Below, one piece after another: positions 1-12,400 of a stretch of DNA of 64,000 nucleotides. This stretch comes from Sarcophilus harrisii. Its lineage: Eukaryota > Chordata > Mammalia > Dasyuromorphia > Dasyuridae. How positions within the stretch are numbered: the first letter of the stretch is position 1; each line of letters opens with the position of its first letter. The notes below the pieces were generated by a model. It saw nothing but the letters and a program-made list of their open reading frames with translations, did no database searches and was not told the origin of the DNA. The DNA lies in assembly GCF_902635505.1 (NCBI RefSeq), contig NC_045431.1, positions 1,054,001 to 1,118,000 of the forward strand, read 5' to 3'. A program made the translations under genes and the position numbers.

Positions 1-499
1 AGCTCCATAGTCTCTTCTAGGTTTCTTCCAGCCTGAATGATCTTTTCTATCTCTTTTGCTCAATGATTTCTCAACCCCAGCCAGGGGGTCCCTCAAAGCT
101 CTAATCTGGGATGTCTTCAAACATGTATATGTGGTACAGACATACACACATATGTATGTGTATATCTGTATAAAGATGTATGTGTATAGATATATGTATA
201 TATGTGTGCATGTGCGTACATATATATGTATGTGTGCCTATTGTGTGTTTATTTTTTTTCCAGTGGAGAAGAAGAAAGAAAATAGATTAATTTTCTCTTA
301 AATAGAAAAATCAAATTTAATATAAAAAGCAACTTGGGGGAGGCTGTTTCCCTCCTCCTTCCTTTTGTTGGATAGATAAAGGTGGTGATCTCATTTGTAC
401 TGGGGATCTCATCAGCTCCCAAGGTTTTAGTTATCATCTATATGTAAATGTCTACCAATTTACATATTCTACCCTAATTTGGTGTGTGAACTTTGCCCT

Positions 500-1170
500 A
501 CATTATCATCTCTACTTGGAGGACCTGTATTCATCTGACATCCAAACAGCCCAGAACCATATTTATCATCCTCCCCACTAAGCCCCTCCCTCTTCCACAC
601 TTCTCTTTTACCGTTGAGGGTACCAACATCCTTTCCCCCAGATTTGTAGTCTGTCAGTCATCTGACTGGATCTTTTTCTCACCTCCCCCTTCCTCCCATA
701 GCCAGTCAATTTTGGAGTCTCATCAATCCTATCCCCATTTCTTGCATCAGTTCTCTTGTCTTTATTCACTCGGCCACCACCGTGTTTTAGATCCCCATCG
801 CCTCTAACTTGGATTGTCAAGAGCCTCTGAATTGGTCTCCCTGCTTACAGATATCCAGCTGCCTAATCCAGCCTATAGTCAGCTGTGAAAATAATTTCCC
901 TAAATCGGAAGGATGAACACATCATGTTGCATTTAAAAACATGTGGATTCTTCCTGGTGCCTGTAAATAAAACATGAACTCCTCAGTCTGTGTCTGGAAG
1001 TGTTTCCCCTCTTGTTGCAGCCTTCCTTCCAGACATTTCACATGGCTCCCGACGAGCACAATGTGGACCAGCTAAACTGAATTTCTTCCTATTCCCAGTG
1101 TCTGTGTGCATACTATCCTCACTCCTGACTACTTCCTTATCTAACACTACTTAGTAGTTTCTAAATACCC
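500..1170 (+). repeat. L2 LINE fragment, sense
   Basis: The stretch follows the familiar 3' part of mammalian L2: the 'gttgagggtaccaacatcc' segment, the 'ttggtctccctgcttacag' segment and the later 'aactcctcagtctg' segment, in the expected order. It is old and degenerate, with no useful open frame. Family assignment is from memory of the consensus. Confidence 0.6.
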
Positions 1171-1177
1171 CTTAGAC

Positions 1178-1419
1178 GGGCAGCTGAATGGTACAGAAGA
1201 TAGAGGGCGAGGCCTGGAGTCAGAAGTCTCATCTTCCTAAGTTCAAATCAATCCTCAGATAGCTCCTAGTAGCTGTGTGACTCTGGGCAGGTCACATAAC
1301 CCTATTTTTCTCAGTCTGTAAAATGAGCTGAAGAAGGAAATGCAGATTGCTCCCATATTTTTGCCAAGAAAACCCCAAAAGGAGTCATGAAAGATCCAAG
1401 AGGACTGAACAACAACAAG
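1178..1419 (+). repeat. CORE-SINE (MIR/marsupial tRNA-SINE type), sense
   Basis: A nearly full-length copy starts with a tRNA-like head (gggcagctgaatggtacag). It has the CORE segment ending in ctgtgtgactctgggcaggt, then the body gaaggaaatg...ccaagaaaacccc, and a tail ending gaacaacaacaa. The same body recurs more than ten times in this window on both strands. Confidence 0.8.
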
Positions 1420-1500
1420 TATTCCCCATTAGAGTGTAAGTGGCTTGAGGGCAATGATTTGGTGTTTGGTTTTTCTTTATAATTTTTTGATGTCTTTGTC

Positions 1501-1752
1501 TTCTTGTTATTGGATTGTTTCTGTCCTGTTTGACTCTTTGTGACCCATTTTGGACTTGTCTTGGCAAGGATACTGGGGGGATTTGCCATTTCTTTCTTCA
1601 GCTCACTTGACAGATGAGTCAACTGAGGCAGACAAGGTGAAATGATTTGCCCACAGTCTCGCACCTAGTTAGTATCTGAAGCCAGATTTGATTTCATGAA
1701 GATTTTCCTGACTGTAAGCCCAGTTCTCTTTCCACTGCTCCATATCTAGCTT
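1501..1752 (-). repeat. CORE-SINE, antisense
   Basis: This is the reverse complement of the same SINE type, starting near tgttattggattg and running through cttggcaaggatactgg, acagatgagtcaactgagg and tttccactgctcc. It ends about 80 bases before the exon 4 acceptor. Confidence 0.78.
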
Positions 1753-1834
1753 TCCAGACCCCCTCCCCTTTCCCTGCACTGGATACTCTGTGTACTAGAC
1801 TGGTTTGGACCATGCCCTTCTTTTTCTCTTCTAG

Positions 1835-1999
1835 TTGACCACGTCCTCCCTGAGCCTGGGGCCAGCTTGCTCACCACCTTTGAAAAATGGCACGAGGCTG
1901 CTGACACCAAGTCCTGCTGCGATTACTCTCTCCACGTGGACATCACCAGCTGGGACGACGGGATCCGGGAAGAGCTGGATATGTTAGTGCAGGACAAAG
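1835..1999 (+). CDS. CRMP1: CRMP1 exon 4
   Basis: 165 bases, phase 1 to phase 1 (two bases complete an Ile codon; a single G is left at the end). The translation reads [20 protein letters not shown] and on through [13 protein letters not shown] to LVQDK. It corresponds to human residues 105-160. The acceptor is ttctag and the donor AAAG|gtcagt. [10 protein letters not shown] differs from the human YDGVREELEV at a surface stretch. Open sequence continues past the donor for about 250 bases, but that part is intron. Confidence 0.97.
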
Positions 2000-4900
2000 G
2001 TCAGTCAGTGCCCCCCGGGGGGGGTTTCCTCTCCAACCTCGGGCCTCACGCGGTCATCCCTGTGGCCGGCCCTTTGGATTGTACAAAACTCCCGTGTCGG
2101 GATGACCGGGCCAGTCTCGGTGCTACTGTTGCCCACCACTTATTCATATCATTATACATACATATACTATATATGTGTGCCCATCATTACACACATATGG
2201 GCCCGTCGGTGGGAATGCGTGTATTTGTACAGAACATAATGGACCATAAGCTCTAGAATGGGCCCATTTGGCATCTGTGTTTGCACAGATACGTGTATTG
2301 TTATTGTTGTTGTTCACTTGTTCAGCCACATCTGGTTCTTTGCGACCCCATGGCCCACAGACACCAGTGTTTCCCATGAGGTTTTTCTGGGCCGAGACCC
2401 TGGAGTGGTCAGCCATTTCCTTCTCCAGCTCATTTTACAGATGAGGAAACTGAGGCAAACAGAGTGAAGTGACTGCCCAGAGGCATTACACCTAATAAAT
2501 GTCTGAGGTTGGATTTAAAGTCAGGTCTTCCCTACTCCTGCCCAAGTGCTCTGTCCAAGGTACCTCCCAGCTGCCTCATATATTCGCCTGGACACATAGG
2601 AATATTCCATCATTTGTGGCTGAGTACAAAGGTGTGCAGCCCCGGATGAGGCCGTGCAGCCCAGGACAAGGATGTGTGGCCCAGGATGAGGCCATGCTTA
2701 TTGCCTCTGGGATAGGATGCGAGTTACTGCTGATGAAATGGCTCATTGACAGGAAGTTGCAACAGGAACTTTCACAAGAACACCCTTCATCTTTTCAGGA
2801 TAGAAAATGCATATTTCTTTAGAGGCAGCTGGCCAGTGAATGGAGGCTGGTCAGGGAGTCCAGCTTCAATCAGACAAAAGTCCTGAGCCACCCGAAGCCT
2901 CCACTCGGACAGCCGGATTCCCTCTTGGCCCTTAATTGGACGGTCAGTCCACTAAAAACCTCTGGGGACTGTTCAGAGAGGCAGCTGTGAGGGAGTGGGA
3001 GAGGTGCCCAAGTGGGCGTCCTATTTGTAGGCCATTTCCAGCTTTGTTTTGTTGTGGAAGCTTGGCGATCACTTCATTTTTTAAGCTCTGTTTTTTTTTT
3101 TTTTTAATTTAGAAAATTAATTGGGAAGTGTTTAACAAATAAAAATATAGTTGTTGTTGTTCAGTCATATCTGATTCTCTGGGACCCCAATTGTTTTCTT
3201 GGCAAAGATACTGGAGTAGTTGGCCATTTGTTTCTTCAGTTCATTTTACAAATGAGAAAACTGAGGCGAGTAGGGTAAAGTGACTTGCCAAAGGTCACAC
3301 AGCTAGTAAGTGTTTGAGACTGTATTTGAACTCAGGGAGATGAATAGAGAGACAGATAGGTTATTGATGGATAGATGACAGAGATATAAAAAATAGATAG
3401 ACAGATAGTCAGTCTCCTTGAGCTCCTTGAGAGCAGGGCCAACTTGTTTTTCAATCCTATGCCTAAAACTTGGCACAGAGCTTGGCATATGTAAGTGTTT
3501 AATAAATTCTTTGTGTCCCAAAAAATCTCAACAGGCTAGACCAATGGATCAAATCCAATAATATGAAATTCAATGGGGGTAAATGTCAAGCACAACACTT
3601 GAACTAAAAAGAAATAAAGTTCACATATAGAATGGAGAAGATTTAGTTAAAGAACAATTCATGGTGGGAGGAAGAGTAGGAGAGACCAATGAGATGTGAA
3701 ATGGAAGCCTTTAAAAACAAGAAGTCATAATCCTACTGAATTCTCCTCTAGACAGATCACACTGGGAACACTGGGTTCCCTTCTGGTCCCTGCATTTGGG
3801 AAAGGACAACAATATGCTGAGGTGCTGTTCAAGGATCATGTGAGGGCAGTGGGCATGTTTGGCCTACAGAAGATTTAGGATGGGCAGGACCGACTTTCAG
3901 GAACCACATGGGCAGAACAGTGGAGAATGAGATGAGAAGGAAGTGCACGCTTTACTTGACCCAAGAGAACAAATCTGGGATCCATTGGGTAGAAATTACA
4001 AAATGTCATCCCATTTTAAGGGGGAATCCTGATTAAATTTATCTAATAGAGGATTTTTTGTTGTGAGATATAATCTTTCCCCCGTATTTTAGATGGTTAA
4101 GGAGAAATTGAATGTTCTAAGCTCCTTAAGGGGAAAAATGCCTATGAAATGTATGTAAGTGAAATCTCTTGCTTTGAGAGGTGCTGTTTCCTTCCATTTC
4201 AGATAGTTAATTAAGAAGTGGATGTTTTTAGCTCACTGAGGGTGGGGCTATTTCACCTCTTTTATATTCCCAGTCTTAGCATAGCTCCTTGCACATAGTA
4301 GGTACTTAATAAATGCAGAGAAATTGGTTTTCTGGGAGAGAAGAAATTTTCAGATGGTATTAGAAATCTCTTCCAACTGTGACATTCTGTGCTTCTATCT
4401 TTCTTTTCTAGACTGAAAAGGTTAATTGTGGCAGGGAGCTCCTGTTCTATCAGTGGAGCCGCAAAGATTGGGAGCATTTTATTAAGTTTAAAAGGAATTG
4501 ATCTGGAGGCGATCATTTCTCCGGGCAGCTTAAGTGGATTTCTCATCTCGTCTCCCTTCGATATCTGTCTTTCCAGGGACCACCCCCAAGTTTCAGATTG
4601 GATTGCTTTCAGATGAAGTAGAATTCCTTAGGGACGGATTGTAATGGATGTCAAGTGCAAGGCTTTCCCTTCATTCCCTTGGCCCCAGAGCGGGGTGTCT
4701 GTCTCCCTAATTAGCTCCCTTCCTGCCTCACTGGCCAGTGCACGTCCCACTCTATCACACAACCATCTTGTGGCTTGTTGGGCCTGGTCTTCCGTCCCCA
4801 GGGAGCTCGGGCCAAGTGGCACTTCGGCATGTTACACAGGTAGCTGGCCGACATTCAGGAAATGAGACGAGCAGGCTGGGTGGCTGGGAGGGCTTGCCCC

Positions 4901-6367
4901 AGGCCCAGGGCTGGATTTAGAAGCTTGGAAGGTGTCCCCAGAGTGGAGGAGCCCTCCGGAGTGGGTGCCTGTGCTCAGTGGGGAAGATGAATTTGGACAA
5001 AGGATGGCTGATGACAGTAGTCAACTAGAGCTCCCAGTCACTGACATTCACCTCACCTGTGGCCATAATGCTCCTGGCCAGTGCACTGGATCCATTCCGA
5101 GCATGCACTCTGGGCACTTCTAGGTAGGTTCTAGGCACTAGGGGAGGCTTTGGTGTGATACACTACTCACAGTCTCCTGAAGGACCCTCAGTGGGAATCA
5201 AATATATGAGAAGAGAGGCAGCTGGGAGCTGGCAGAAGCAGAAAGCCTGGTACAAGCCCCAGTTTTGTTCCTTATGGCTTCAGACTTGCCACTTGCAGTC
5301 TGGACCTCATTTTCCTGTCTAGTCAAAGGCTTGAACTCTATTGGTGGTTTTTAGTCTGTTGATATTTTCTTCCCTAGCCCATTTTACAGATGAGGAAACT
5401 GAGGCAGAGTTAAATGAGTTGTTCCTGCTGTCTGAGGCAAGATTTGAACTCATGAAGATGGGTTTTCCTGGCTTCAGGCCATGCACTCTGTGCATTAGGA
5501 AAGCTTTTTCTGAATAGAGAAACAAAACAGAAAATCAAAGAATCCCAGGAACTACAAAAACCACAAAGAGCTAAAGGAAGAAGAAAGAAATTTCATTTGT
5601 AGGTAGAAAACTTGGGTTCAAATCCTCATTCAATTATTTATTCTCTTTCGATATTTGGACAGACAGAATCAAATTCCCTAGTTGAAAAGACCAGACAAGA
5701 GATGAGCTCTCGGCTCTTCTAGCCCCACATATTATGATTCTATACCTTTGCCTGTATAAAAATAACCTGCAAGAAAACAAGGAATTTCCCAATTTAGGTC
5801 CAACAGAAGTCCCAAGGGTGCATTGTGGGAAAAGATACTTAGGTCTAGCATCACTCACAGATTTCATCCCAAACCTTTGATTTGAGTACTTCTTCTGGTC
5901 TAGCTTCCCTTCTATCATTTCTCTTGTCTCTGTCACTCATTCATTTGTCCAAATGCTGGATTTACCTCTATTTCCTACTGAATTTGCATAGAAAAAATGA
6001 CTTCTTTTCAGCAGTCTCTAAATGAAATGGGGATTTCCTTCCATTATTTAAAACCAGTGACTGAGAAGGGCAGCAGAAGTTACATCAGACTGTCAGTGTT
6101 AGGACGCAGGAAGATTAAGAAGCTTATGATGTATTTCCTAAGTTTATGACACTTAATCTTGGTCTTCTCACTGAGAAGTAACATAGCATAAGGGAAGGAA
6201 CACTGCAGAACATGGCTTTAATATTTGGATTTGGATTCCACCCATTTGCTCCACCACTTCACTAACTGAGTCACTCTATGAGCTTCATTTTACTCATCTG
6301 TAAAATGGAGATAAAACTTTGCCTTTCTACCTCAGAGGATTGTTGTTGGGGGAGAGGAGTGTCTATT

Positions 6368-6416
<49 letters not shown>

Positions 6417-9400
6417 TATAATGCAGAGATAAATTGTTGTATTTATTTTTGTGAAGCCATTTGCACAATATATAAATATATAATATTATTGCCTAAAACT
6501 TCTTTTCTTTACCCAGAATCATTCCACTTGTGCCCACATCCTCTCGTAAATGAATGAAAGCCATCTCTCTGTTGTTTCACTGTACTAATCAAACCACCCA
6601 TGACTTTCTGGCAAAGTTTAAAGCTTTCCATGTCTCTACTTTTTTTTTTAACCCAAGAAAAAGATCCCCTATGTCCTCTACCCCTAGCCTGGATATTGAC
6701 TGATGCAAATCTCTCTTTTTTGTTTTGGAACAGGTGTTAACTCTTTCCAAGTCTACATGGCGTATAAAGATCTGTACCAGATGTCTGACAGTCAGGTACT
6801 CATCCCCTATCTGTACAGGCTCTCCAGAGCCAAATGGGAAACTTTCAGCTTGAGCATTTATTTACACCTTGGAAAATCAACATTATGGAGCAGGACTTGA
6901 TTTATTGCTTTGTTGATTGATTAGACTTCAGAAAGCAATGAGTAAATACTGATAATTCAAAGTAAACTTAAATGGATATCATGAATTTTCAGATGACTGA
7001 TATTAAGCATTTACCAGCACCTCCCTAGTCATACACATTTGACTTCTGAATATATTTCTTATTCCAGAGGAAATTGACTGTGATTAACTGTTCTACCCTC
7101 TCTTTCCTTTCATTAGGAGGTTAAAATGGGAAGGAGCAACACTAATGCTCAGTGTCTTGTTTTTCTGCTTGTGATCACAGAAAATAGCTCTCAGTCTCTT
7201 TTTTTTTTTATTACCAGTAGACATTATTTGTACAACAAGATAATTTTCATTTTTGTGGTTCCCAGTCACATACTGACTTCATCAATTAACAGTATTAAGT
7301 GTCTGCCATCTACCATGCCTTGTGTTAGGAGCTGAAAAGAATGGGTGGTTGTAGTGAGTGGGAGGGATACAGAGCAGAGCTGGGGAGCCCGGCAGGCCCC
7401 GGTTAAGTTGCTGATTCAGAGGCAACTGGATCAGACTCTTCCCTGGCTCACAGATATATAGATCTCTGATGCTCTCCCGGCTTGCCGGGTGTCTGAACTG
7501 CCAGGACTGAGTACAGTGGTTCCAAGGAAGTGTAAGGGCATAGGATTAGCACCCTCCCTGTCCAGGGTTTTAACCAAGAAGCTGGTTGCTTTTGGCCATC
7601 AGTCACCCAAGAGCTGACCTTAAAGTCAGTCGTGTTTAAGTGCTTTGCACAGTGTGGTAAGGTGGGGTTCAATTTGCCTTGGCTTCAGCTTCCTGATTTT
7701 GTGAGGATCAGATGATATACTTAAGGAAAGCACTATGCAAACCTTAAAAAGCTACCTTAATGTCAGCTGGTTTCAGAACTGTTTCAGTAAATCTGCCTAG
7801 AACTCCACTTTCTCATAGTATATTCAGCTTAGAACAAAGGAATCAGATATGGAGAAACAGTACAATTAAGAGCATATTCCTGAAGGAATCGAAGGAGAAA
7901 AGTCACTTTTTGTTGCAAATCATTTCTAAACAACGCTACATTGACTGGATGATTTTGGCTTGGACTCATTCTTGCTTCTTCCTTCTGCAGCTCTATGAAG
8001 CGTTCACATTCCTGAAAGGGCTTGGAGCCGTCATCTTAGTCCATGCTGAAAATGGAGATTTGATAGCGCAGGTAAGTAAGGAATGGGCCTGCTTCCTCAT
8101 CCCCACTGAAAAAGTCGGGCTACCTAATATGCGCCAGAAACCGGCCCGGAAGAAGATGAAATCCAGAAAGTTCTCCTCCTCATTTGGCTCGTATTAATGG
8201 GGGAGGAGATAAAAGTAATGAGACAGGTTCCCAAATTAGTATATACAGGGAATAAGATACAAGTTCCTATCCTAGCACTATCATCCATCACGTGGTTGTG
8301 TTCTTTCCCCTGAGTATCTACTTCCCTGTCTGTAAAAAAGGGAATTACAGAGTGGATTGTAGGGTTTAATCTAAACTTCCGGGGCTGAAGTGCAATGAAT
8401 CCAAGGAAGGGAGGGCAAGGACATAGTAGTTACCATCCTTTCCTGGCCAGGGTTTTGTCCAAGAAGTCCTTTGAATCCTGTTTCAGGATAAGTAGTGGAT
8501 AATGTGGTTTTAAGCATTTTTTAAAAAGATTTTTTTTCATTGGTATTGCTTTTCATTGTTTATAATTTCCAAGGAAATACTGCTCCTCTCTAAATATAAT
8601 CATTTTTCCAACTCCTTTATCATAAATTAGAAGCCCAAGGCCCACGGAGATTATTTTACCCATTTCCCCTTTTTAAAGTATTAATAGCTTGTTTAATTAT
8701 CACGTGAAAGAAGTTTTCATTCAATACTTTTTCCTTCTAATTTGGTAGTGATTTTGAACTTTTGGATAACAAAGTCCTGTTTATGCACCGGTAACAGCTT
8801 TAGAAATGATGCCCATTTGTTTCCTGTTTATTCTAGTTAATTTCTGTCTTGGTGATGTCACTCGGTGCTTATAACCCAACTTCCCACTTTCTTGGGAAAA
8901 ATCATCATATTGGCTTAAACAACTGAGGAATCTTTATGACTCAGATCTTTTTTGTTAATTTATATGAAGTCGTGTTTTTCAAAATCTTTCCTACATTGTC
9001 CCCTTTGCATTGAATATTAAAGATGTGTCAGTTAAGTATGAAGAGGCTTGAAGGGCCCTTCCCAGGCTTTCCTTACCTCCTCATCCTCTGTTAATACTTA
9101 AGATACAATTGTCTCCAAAAGGGATTTTCCTTCTCCTTTTTGTTTCTTATACTCATCATGAACATGATTGTGTGAGTCTTCATCCTTTTCAGTTGTATGG
9201 GATCAAAAGAATTAGGGTTCAAATCCTCTCCCTATTGTTTATTACAGGATTTCCTTGGAACAAATGTCAACTTCTGCAGGCCTTAGTTTCTTAATTTAGA
9301 ATAAAGGATGACAACATTGGTTTTGTATTTCATCATGTATCTAGAAGGAACAAGGAACATCTACCAAGGGATACTTGGGTGTCTTGCTTTTTAGGACATG

Positions 9401-12400
9401 ATGTTTCTTATTTCCTTTGCACAAATGATAAAAAGAATATGCATATGCATATGTATGTGTTATACACTTGTGTTATATATGTGTTATATACACCTGTAGA
9501 TGGATGTATAGACATGTGCATGTATGCATACATACATATAAGCAGACAAACACAAACTCCACCAACTCCTTAGATTCACTTCCTTATTTTCTGGTTTCAT
9601 GTGTAACAATATCCGTATGAGTAGGATTACATTTCTCTAATAGTATGTCGCATCAGTTAATGAAATAGCCCATAATGTAGTAAAAATGAAAGAATAATAT
9701 AGCAGGACATTAATTTGTCCCAAGTTCATCTCCATCTGAACACCATTATGGAATGAGAACAAAACAATAACCACAATAATTACAAAATAACAACAAGGAA
9801 AGTAGTAGCAATAGTAGTAATAGTAGCAGCAGCAATGGCAGCAGTAGTAATAATAATATAATAGCAGCAGCAGTGTAATAGCAGTAGTGGTATGAGTAGT
9901 AATAGTAGTAGCCGCAATAGCAGCAGTAGTAATAATAATAGTAATAGCAGCAGCAGTAGTAATAGTAGCAGTGGTATGAGTAATAATAGCAGCAGCAGCA
10001 GCTGCAATAGGAATAGTAGTAGTAGTTTCTTGAAAGCAAGTGGCAGGACAACTGAAAGAAAATAGCATTAAATTTGTGCAGTTCAGCCTCATGAGAAGCT
10101 TGAGAAGAGATTTCTTTTCTTTTGTCTTCCAGGAACAAAAACGAATCTTAGAAATGGGGATTACAGGTCCCGAAGGACATGCTCTGAGCAGACCTGAAGA
10201 GGTAATGAAATGTTGTTTCCCTCCCATTGGAAATGGATATTTTTCCTCTCACGTACACCCGAGACAGTCTCTCAGCCTGCTTTTCTCTACTGGCATTTGT
10301 GATAAGAGCTGGTTGGCAAAACTGGTGAGCTGGCGGAGCCCATCTTCTGCTAGACCTCCCCGGGCCTCTGCCAGTACTCGGAAGCCTTCTGCTGCCCATA
10401 GCTTCCCAGCTTGCCCGCCCCTTAAAACAGACACGGTTGGCACAGTATTTCTATGCTCTTAATAATAACAATCCTCAATCAAGTACCTTTTGAGTACAGA
10501 GCTCGGCAGGTGGAGAGACACAAAGTTTAGACAATAACTGCAGCTCTTCTGGAGTTTAGAATCTACAGGGAGGGTGTGATATAAACCGGTACCTAAAAGA
10601 TGCAGCTTAGATTCAAGTGTGCCAAGCATTTATTAAGTGTCTGCTCTGTGCAGAACCAGCGTGCGAGCTGATGAGAAAAGTTTGGTCTCCTTTCTGCCCT
10701 GAGTCCAGAGTATGATAACCCAGAGACAGCTAAGATAGAACTGATCAGTCAATTGCTCAGTAGGTATATTAATAGATAATGTGTATATACATGCACATAC
10801 ATACATTGCATGCTAAGAAGCATAAAGCAAAGTAACAGATGAAGCCCAAAAGACAGGACCATGGCCACTTGGAGGAGAGCGCCCCTCCTTTTCAGCAGGA
10901 GACCTTCCATTTCCTGGGTCCCATTCCCTCGCAGGCCCGCTCTCCTTGGGGACGACAGGTGACAATGCAAACTCCTGTGGCTTAGCAGAGAAGCCGCCCA
11001 GGCCAGGAGTCCGAGAGGCCGAGCTGAGTTTTTGCCCTGTCACGGAGCCTGTGTGACAAAAGGAAAGTCACGTCTTATTCCCTTCCTCTCTTTGAGAACC
11101 TTTTCTTCTGTCTTTCCTTGTAGCTAGAAGCAGAAGCTGCTTTCCGAGCCATCACCATAGCCAGCCGAATCAACTGCCCGGTCTACATCACCAAGGTGAT
11201 GAGCAAGAGTGCTGCAGACATAATTACCCTGGCCAGGAAGAAAGGTGCTGGTTTCCCTTCCTCTCCTTCTCCCCCCCCCATGACATTTGGGTGACTGGTC
11301 AAAGCCAAGTATCACTGGAGAATGGACAGTGGGCAGGATTGCTTAGTTTTTAAAGGGATCACTTTTCCATATTCAATCAACTGCTAATTGGGAAATGAGG
11401 TTTTCTTAAGAAATTATTATCCATTGCACAGGGGACTCGATGACTCCTCACTATCTGTGGCAGAGAAAATCCTGAGATTTAGGGAACAAATACAGCAGTT
11501 CCCCCAAAGCCCAGCTGTGGCCTCTTTTTAGCCTTCCAAGTGCTGTCTTTCTTGGCCTTCATTAGTAGTTACTGGGAAAAGGTGTGACATTGGATAAGAA
11601 CTCGTTTGTAAGATTTGTCTGGTGGTTGGTTCAATGGGTAGGTGGATGGGAGGGAGGGAGGGAGGAAAAGAAAAATAATGAAATTTACAGGTTAACCATC
11701 ATATATTTAAAAGGAATAGTAAGTTACATGATAGATTTGTAGTTTCACGTGCAATCATCTTTATATATTATTATGAAGATACTTATTTTGTTCCATAATT
11801 GGAAATAAAGTTTAAAAAGATTTGCTGAGGATCTTGAAGTTAATAAATATGAGGCTGTCCCTCAGACTGTTGGAGGTCCTGACTATAGTAAAAACAAAAA
11901 TTTTGTTTTGTGGGCCTTTAAATAAAGAAATTTCATAGCCCTGGGGGAGGGGGATAATCGTTCTCAGCTGCTGCATCTGGCCCACGGACATAGTTTGAGG
12001 ACCCCTGCTATATACTAAGTCATCAGAACCCAGGTTCTGTGACTCCAAGTCCAGAGTTCTTTCCACTGCCATTCCGTCTATACTTCCATACTGAATTAGA
12101 TATGGACGGTCTCTGGGACTCCCAAGGATAATGACTGGCTGACCAGTCACTCTGCCCAGCAACTCTTGGTTTGTTATTTACATATACACTCTACAGTAGT
12201 AGATCACAGGAGATGGCTGGGAGGATGTACAAAGTTAAAATACACACACACACACACACACACACACAGCCACACATATATTTCTTGATCTATTTTAACC
12301 CATCCCATTCTTTCTCACCCAAGGTCCTTTAGTTTTTGGAGAACCAATTGCTGCAAGTCTAGGGACAGATGGGACCCACTATTGGAGCAAAAACTGGGCC

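Larger units (their letters stand above)
1..1834 (+). other. CRMP1: CRMP1 intron 3 (3' part), repeat-rich
   Basis: This is non-coding sequence before the first CRMP1 exon in the window. It starts with TA/TG-rich simple sequence at about 130-250. It then holds an L2 fragment and two CORE-SINE copies in opposite orientation, and ends in the pyrimidine-rich acceptor tttttctcttctag at 1821-1834. I see no other coding exon here. Confidence 0.85.
2000..6733 (+). other. CRMP1: CRMP1 intron 4
   Basis: 4.7 kb without an exon. It holds a C6G8 palindrome at 2011-2024, antisense CORE-SINEs at 2298-2577 and 3151-3345, a 20-bp minisatellite at 2634-2693, L2 3'-end pieces at about 3410-3512 and 4060-4312, an antisense MIR at about 5370-5510, a sense MIR at about 6200-6320 and a TA microsatellite at 6370-6410. 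The rest is unique-looking sequence in which I see no conserved element. Confidence 0.85.
8072..10132 (+). other. CRMP1: CRMP1 intron 6
   Basis: 2.1 kb. It contains copy 2 of the unnamed repeat pair at 8384-8468, a TA/TG-rich tract at about 9440-9545 and a large imperfect trinucleotide array at about 9800-10024. Long open frames through the array on the minus strand are runs of Leu, Tyr and Thr and are not genes. Confidence 0.85.
11245..12323 (+). other. CRMP1: CRMP1 intron 8
   Basis: 1.1 kb. It contains a truncated hAT MITE copy at about 11855-12007, a MIR-like remnant at about 12020-12080 (agtccagagttctttccactg) and a (CA)n run at about 12242-12270. Confidence 0.85.

Noticed and set aside
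1867-2256. 129-codon frame as a single gene
   Set aside because: Only 1835-1999 is coding (CRMP1 exon 4). The rest is intron read past the donor site.
9637-10227. Minus-strand frames of 75-196 codons rich in Leu, Tyr, Cys and Thr
   Set aside because: They read through the AGT/AGC trinucleotide array; composition and lack of any domain show they are not genes. They also cross CRMP1 exon 7 on the wrong strand.
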